A model generated the notes under the pieces. It saw only the letters and a program-made list of their open reading frames with translations, was not told the origin of the DNA and did not search any database. This document shows, one piece after another, positions 58,560 to 64,000 of a stretch of DNA of 64,000 bases. This DNA comes from Rhodeus uyekii (taxonomy: Eukaryota > Chordata > Actinopteri > Cypriniformes > Acheilognathidae). Numbering within the stretch: position 1 is the first letter of the stretch; each line of letters starts with the position of its first letter. Both the position numbers and the translations under genes were made by a program. The stretch is from positions 186,001 through 250,000 of the forward strand of contig JAWRVZ010000219.1 in the NCBI GenBank assembly GCA_037043235.1. The letters are read 5' to 3'.

Positions 58560-60244
58560 TACAGTAATACCTCGGTTTACGAGTTTAATTCGTTCCAAGA
58601 GGGAGCTCGTAAACCAAAATGCTCGGACACCAAAACAAATTTCCCCATAAGAATGCACTAAAAATCAATTAATTCGTTCCACATGACCACAAATGCCCAT
58701 TTTAAATATTTTTTTGGTTTTACCCTATTAATTGCAGTTAAAATTGTAATCATTAAGATCTCATATAAATACTAGTAAATACTATATTACTATAATACTA
58801 TATATAATATAGTAATACTATAAATACTGACAATTAAACTCTAGAAATACTTGACAATTTAATGTAATGCATGTCAGGTTTGAGCAGCCTGCTTGGAGGA
58901 GAGAGAGGAGGGAGGAGAGGGGAGCGGGGAAAGCAAATGAGTGAATTTATTATAATAGTGCAGAAAACAAACAAGTGATAATCCAGAGTTAAAGTCGTGG
59001 AACATGGGAGCCGCAAACGAACGAATTCGCGGGAGCCTCGAACGAACGAATTCGCGGGAGCCGCGAGAGAACTAGGGGAGCGCGGGGCACAAAGTAAGGC
59101 GGGGTAAATAATAACAGCGATTTTTTTAGATAGTTGCAGGGGCATAAATGTGACGTGCTAAAGGGCTTTTCATCACACTGTTTGCACACGTCTTCTGGCC
59201 ATTTTTCGAGAAATTTCATCGAAGTTTGGATGAGAACCACAGGAAAAACTCTTTTGGCAGCATGTAAATATTTTTTGTTATAGTAGTTGTTTTTCGATTT
59301 TCAAAGAATGTGTGAAAGATTGTTAGTCTAATCTTATATTGTTATGATTACCATCTTCTTGGCTAAAAGGTGGTACCATTTTGAAAGACGTGAAAAACAC
59401 ATCTTGGCTGCTATCCAGTCCTGAAGTAAACAAGACAGCAGTTAGTTAATCGTTGTAACACTAAGCCGCATTGAACAAGTTGCATTGATAATCATATATT
59501 TTGCATTGTATTAACCTATTAAAACGTTTTTCATGTCATTACATTGTTCAAAACACAACAAATGTAAAAAATAAAGGAAAAAAGTTATGCTTATGATCAT
59601 CAAGACGCAACTTTTTTTAAACAAATAAAAATACGTGAATGAACTTGCATTGGATAACATGGTGTTACAACTAACCCGCTGTCTGTTAAAACGAGCCCCG
59701 TTCACGGGGTAAGAAGTCACATTTTACTCCTTGCGCTTTTGCCCATACTGCAGAGAAACGGCAGGTCCGACGAACATGAAAACAGTGCTCATTTGTAGGA
59801 GAGGCTTATATGTTGTTTGTATAAAAATATGGTTTGTCTAACCGTATTACTTTGTTTATTATTTGTCTAAAACCGTGTATATTTCACTACGTGAACAATA
59901 GTGATCACAATTAATTAATGTTTGGAATATGAGGTAAAAACCTCTTTAAATCACTTATAAAAATATCACTGTGGTGAATGATAGAGCCAATGAATGAGTT
60001 AAGGGGTTATAAAAGGGGTTGGAACCTCCTGACTGTGTTATGAGAGGCTGTCATTAGGATATTTCATGTAAAAATGCGCACAAGGATGCTGAGCGTTAGG
60101 ACTTTTTCCACACAGAACTGCGCATGGGTGAGGGAATTTTTTTCTCGTACACCGATACAATGCTCGTACACCGATTCGACCCTCCTTGCTCGTACACCGA
60201 TTTGCTCGTATACCAAGTCGCTCGTAAACCGAGGTATTACTGTA
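58560..60244 (-). mobile_element. Tigger/pogo-like non-autonomous element in NLR intron 2
   Basis: The inverted ends CAGTAATACCTCGGTTTACG and its complement are flanked by TA dinucleotides, as in Tc1/mariner-superfamily pogo/Tigger elements. Near the right end CTCGTACACCGA repeats several times (60147-60210) before the terminal CTCGTAAACCGAGGTATTAC. I find no transposase. The strand is arbitrary. Its middle differs from the 44.4-kb copy by extra sequence between about 59090 and 59870. Confidence 0.8.
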
Positions 60245-60314
60245 ATTTACTTGGTTCAAATTCATAGATATATGGGTCACATGACCAACCCAGTTGAGAA
60301 CTATTGATCTACAG

Positions 60315-60503
60315 CAGTGTTTCCTGTTCCTGGAGGCACGCCAACAGTACACATTTTGGATGTGTCCCTTATCTGCCCCATATATTTCTGGTCTTGGTAG
60401 TCTCTACTAACAAGCTGATGAGTTGAATCAGGTGTGTTTAATTAGGAAGAGTTAGAAAACTTGTAGTGTTGGTGTGCCTCCAGGAACAGTTTGGGAAACA
60501 CTA
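60315..60503. mobile_element. Short hAT-like MITE in NLR intron 2
   Basis: The inverted ends CAGTGTTTCCTGTTCCTGGA and its diverged complement TCCAGGAACAGTTTGGGAAACACT enclose about 190 bases. The inner blocks GGCACGCCAACA and TGTTGGTGTGCC are also inverted. The ends resemble a common fish hAT MITE. Confidence 0.7.
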
Positions 60504-61005
60504 CAGTACAGTATATAATCTATATATGAAACCATATTGTAGAGCTTTCAAAATAGCTGAAAAACTAAATTTGATCTACAACATAAATATTATGAATATT
60601 CGTATCATATTCAAATTGAAAAGGCATCATTTCAGTCACTTGTCTCCTGAAGACATAAGCGATAAATAAATAATGTATTAATGCACCGCTTTAAACTATT
60701 CAAAGCAATGATATAACTTGACTATGTAAAAAAAAATCATAATGTTTATAAATCAAAAATTTAATAAATTGCATAAACAATCATGAGCATAAGAGCATCA
60801 TGTATATGTGCATAGTTTAATACAAAGAGTCGAAGCGCCGATAACACAGAGTACTTTTCCATTTAAAAATAGAATGCAGTAGAATGGGGAAATAAACCTT
60901 ACAAAATTGAGAATTGTTTAAAAGTTGAATTTCTTTACACATGTAGCTCTTGTGCAAGACACCAGTGCAACTTTCAAAGATGTAAAAGTGGTGCAAAAAA
61001 TATGG

Positions 61006-61366
61006 TCTCACGATCGAATGAGGGGAGGACTCCGAGATGCAGCGAAAGGATTATTTTAATAACATACATAAACACACAAAAGAAACCACGATAACAAGGA
61101 ACACAACAAACCAGATGACCAGGGAGCACATGCATGGGACCCACAGCCATAGAATGACAACAACACCACACAGGACAGCAAACACACCAGGATTAAATAG
61201 GGAACACATGAGGAAGGTAATGAGTAGAGACAGATGGGATCAATTGAGGGAAACGAGGGAACAAGATGGGTGGGGTTTACAATCACAAGACACAACAAAG
61301 GGGCAGTGTCAGAGCTCTGTCAACCAACACACTAGAAACCCAAACTGGAGTGACAGAACCCTGACA
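61006..61366 (-). mobile_element. Solo LTR with TATGG target duplication, in NLR intron 2
   Basis: On the minus strand it starts TGTCAGGGTTCTGTCACTCC and ends CGATCGTGAGA (last dinucleotide mutated). It is flanked by TATGG at 61001-61005 and 61367-61371. It resembles the LTR-like repeat at 21800. Confidence 0.75.
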
Positions 61367-61915
61367 TATGGAACCATTTTAAACTTGAATGATAAAAGCT
61401 TTCAGCGTCAACTGTCTCCGGTTATTATTTACCTTTGGAAAAAACAGTTCATAGTGACACTGGATTTTGTAAACTGGTCTTTGTTTTCAAATTATTTTAA
61501 TGTATTAACATATTACTTAACACATTAGTTTATTTTACTAGTTACATTTTGATCACTTTACTGTCACACATTGATTGATTGACTGTCACAGATATTAAGT
61601 GCCACAATGTTCTGCAGCTATTGAATTGAAGTATTACCCATACACAGAAATAAAGAATTAGAAATTGTCTTTCTTTCCAAGAAAACTGCAATATAGTTCC
61701 TTGAGGAACTCTATCTATTTATGGTATCAGGAAATAAATAGATACAATAGATATAAATCATGTTATATTCAGGAGTTTATTAAATTAACACTTTGTAAAT
61801 TTGGTATGTTTTCAATCAAGATCATTTAATATTGGAGACAAGTAAATTTTTCTTGAATTTGATAAAGGATCAAACCTGTTTGTTTTGGTGTCTCTTTTAA
61901 TCTTTATTTTTTCAG

Positions 61916-63832
61916 TGGTTGGAGAGCTAATCAGGTCAGATATGTGTCCTGTCAAACCAGCAGATCCTCCTCCTGTCTGAAACACACAGAAGCAGCCCTG
62001 CAGCTCGATTCTCACCAACCAGTGCATGATGATCTCCAGAGAGTCAAACACCAGCACAAAACCAGCTTGAAGAACAAGTATGAGAGCTTATTTGAGGGAG
62101 TCAAACTACAAGAGAATCAGACTCTCCTGAACAGGATTTACACACAGCTGTACATCATAGAGGGAGAGAGTGAAGGAGTGAATGAAGAACATGAAGTGCT
62201 ACAGATGGAGAAAAACTACAAGACACTCCAAGACACTCCAATCAACTGCAATGACATATTTGATCCTTCACCTGGATTTGAGGAAAAGACAAGAGAGAAG
62301 GAAGACAAAATAAAGTCTGTTCTTACTAAAGGCATCGCTGGAATTGGGAAAACTGTCTCTGTGCAGAAGTTCATTCTGGACTGGGCCGAGGGAAAAGCCA
62401 ATCAGGATGTAGATTTCATGTTTGTGCTTCCATTTCGAGAGCTGAACTTGATTAAAGATCATCAGTATAGTCTTCACAGATTTCTTCTGGACTTTTATCC
62501 TGAACTTCAAGATCTGGACTCAAAGATTTATGATGAATGTACAGTTGTGTTCATCTTTGATGGTCTGGATGAAAGCAGAATTACATTGATGTTTTCAGAC
62601 AGTGAGAAAGTTTCTGATGTGACTGAGATTTCATCAGTGGGTGTGTTGGTGTCAAATCTCATGAAAGGAGATCTGCTTCCCTCTGCTCTCATCTGGATCA
62701 CCACCAGACCAGCAGCAGCCAATCAGATCCCCTCCAAATATATCAACCGTGTGACAGAAATTCAGGGATTCAATGACCCTCAGAAGGAGGAATATTTCAG
62801 GAAGAGAATCAGTGATGAGCATCAGGCCAGCAGAATCATCTCCCACATCAGAAGAGCAAGAAGCCTCCACATCATGTGCCACATACCCGTCTTCTGCTGG
62901 ATCTCAGCCACTGTGCTTCAAAACATCCTGAATCAAGATCTCAGTGCAGCAATCCCCCAAACTCTGACTGAAATGTACATACACTTCCTACTCATTCAAA
63001 CTCATATGAAGAGCCAGAAGTATGAAGAGAGAGATCCAGAGAAAGTCTTGCAGTCCAACAGAGACGTGATTGTGAAACTTGCTGAACTGGCTTTCAATCA
63101 GCTGATGAAGGGCAATGTGATGTTCTATGAGGAGGACCTGAGAGAGAGCGGCATAGACGTCACTGATGCCTCAGTGTATTCTGGGATTTGCACTGAGATC
63201 TTTAGAGAGGAATCAGTGATTTATCACAGGAAGGTTTACAGCTTTGTACATTTGAGCTTTCAGGAGTTTTTTGCTGCACTGTATGTTTTTTTCTGCTTTT
63301 TACACAAGAAGACTGAAGTTCTGAAAATGTTCCTGACAGGAAAGTCCAGAAGTCTGTCTGGGGATGTTCCTCTGGATGTGTTTCTGAAGGAAGTAATGAA
63401 TAAAGCCTTGAAGAGTGAAAATGGACACCTGGATCTTTTCCTTCGATTTCTTCATGGCGTCTCACTGGAGTCCAATCAGAGACTCTTGCAGGATCTGCTG
63501 ATTCACACAGAGAACAACCCAGAGACCATCAAGATGATAATCCAAAACCTCAAACGAGGTCAAAAAAATTATGTCAGTCCTGAAAGATGGATGAATGTGT
63601 CACACTGCTTGATTGAGATGAAGGATAATTCTGTTGCTGAAGAAATGCAGCAGTTTTTATACTCTAAAAAGAAAACAAAAAAGCTTTCTCTTGCACAATG
63701 CTCAACTTTGGCAAACATGATCCTGGTGTCAGAGGAGGTGATTGAGGAGTTAGACCCTAAAAAGTACAACATCAAGTCAAAAGAGGGTTGGAGGAGACTG
63801 TTACCTGCTGTGAGGAACTACAGAAAGGCTCT
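61916..63832 (+). CDS. Fish NLR receptor, large FISNA-NACHT exon (gene continues beyond window)
   Basis: This 1917-base exon encodes the core of a teleost NLR, a cytoplasmic pattern receptor with an ATP-driven oligomerisation module. It follows a pyrimidine-rich acceptor ending at 61915. Numbering from the exon 1 start, the FISNA domain begins near residue 156 (HQPVHDDLQRVK). The NACHT domain has Walker A GIAGIGKT at about 262-269, Walker B VVFIFDGLDES at about 333-343 and a sensor-like ITTRP segment. Winged-helix and HD2-type helical regions follow, including VHLSFQEFFAAL near 567. No stop or frameshift interrupts it. The exon ends at a GTAAGT donor (63833), again in phase 2, where LRR exons normally begin in this family. 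LRR and any B30.2 exons would lie outside the window. About 761 residues are encoded here by the three exons. All visible ATPase motifs are intact. Confidence 0.93.
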
Positions 63833-64000
63833 GTAAGTGTAAAAATATGAACATGCAGTACTTGCATTTTGGCCAATGGCAGAGAAGAATATTTTTGTGT
63901 CCTGTTTGCATTTTTACATTTAAATAATACATACATTTTATGTTTTGATCATTTAAAGTCACAAAATATCAGCTGGTGCAACTACATATGTGAACAAATT

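Larger units (their letters stand above)
53875..61915 (+). other. NLR intron 2, filled with nested repeats
   Basis: A GT-AG intron of about 8 kb holding, in order, a truncated DIRS element D, a Tigger-type element, a hAT-like MITE and a solo LTR. I see no additional exon in it. The stretches 53875-54767, 58301-58558, 60504-61005 and 61372-61915 contain no recognised feature beyond AT-rich sequence. Confidence 0.65.

Overview
The window looks like teleost fish nuclear DNA, probably from a cyprinid. It is AT-rich, has no bacterial operons, and is crowded with fish-type repeats: Tc1/mariner and pogo/Tigger elements, a 5S-rRNA-derived SINE3, tRNA-headed SINEs, Gypsy-like solo LTRs, DIRS tyrosine-recombinase retroelements and a CR1/L2-type LINE. 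It also carries a FISNA-NACHT receptor exon of the kind expanded in fish. The species call is inferred from repeat and gene content only.

Layout. Positions 1-22670 hold no host gene I can support. They contain a possible LTR-like repeat pair (about 1.2-3.3 kb), a broken Tc1 element abutting a pogo-like fragment (4.8-6.3 kb), a MITE, a SINE3 and a tRNA-SINE (8.0-9.8 kb), LINE tails, a tRNA-Ser(AGA)-like gene (15434-15515), a long TA microsatellite (18.2 kb) and a Tigger-like element with a 611-bp tandem duplication carrying two twin DNA-binding-domain ORFs (19294-20665). DIRS element A fills 22671-27785 on the minus strand. Positions 27.8-45.4 kb hold more nested repeats: a pogo-like MITE, an old LINE with esterase and endonuclease motifs, a Tc1-like deletion derivative, solo LTRs with target-site duplications, SINEs, and only weak exon candidates. 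DIRS element B fills 45471-47543.

The one convincing protein-coding host gene is a plus-strand fish NLR-type immune receptor starting near 48.77 kb. Three exons (48774-49018, 53752-53874, 61916-63832) join in frame, every junction in phase 2. They encode an N-terminal region with a repeated short motif, then FISNA, NACHT and helical domains. The gene runs off the right edge, where leucine-rich repeats would be expected. Intron 1 carries DIRS element C. Intron 2 carries the truncated DIRS element D, a Tigger-type element, a hAT-like MITE and a solo LTR.

How it fits together. The four DIRS copies share a promoter-like block in their terminal repeats: a perfect cAMP-response-element palindrome followed by a TATA-like box. 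A and C have intact inverted termini and the internal circle-junction region but lack reverse transcriptase, so they look like a deletion-derived non-autonomous lineage. Because their ends are inverted, each complete element carries outward-to-inward promoters at both ends, two of them inside or just beside an immune receptor gene. That arrangement is the most interesting feature of the window.
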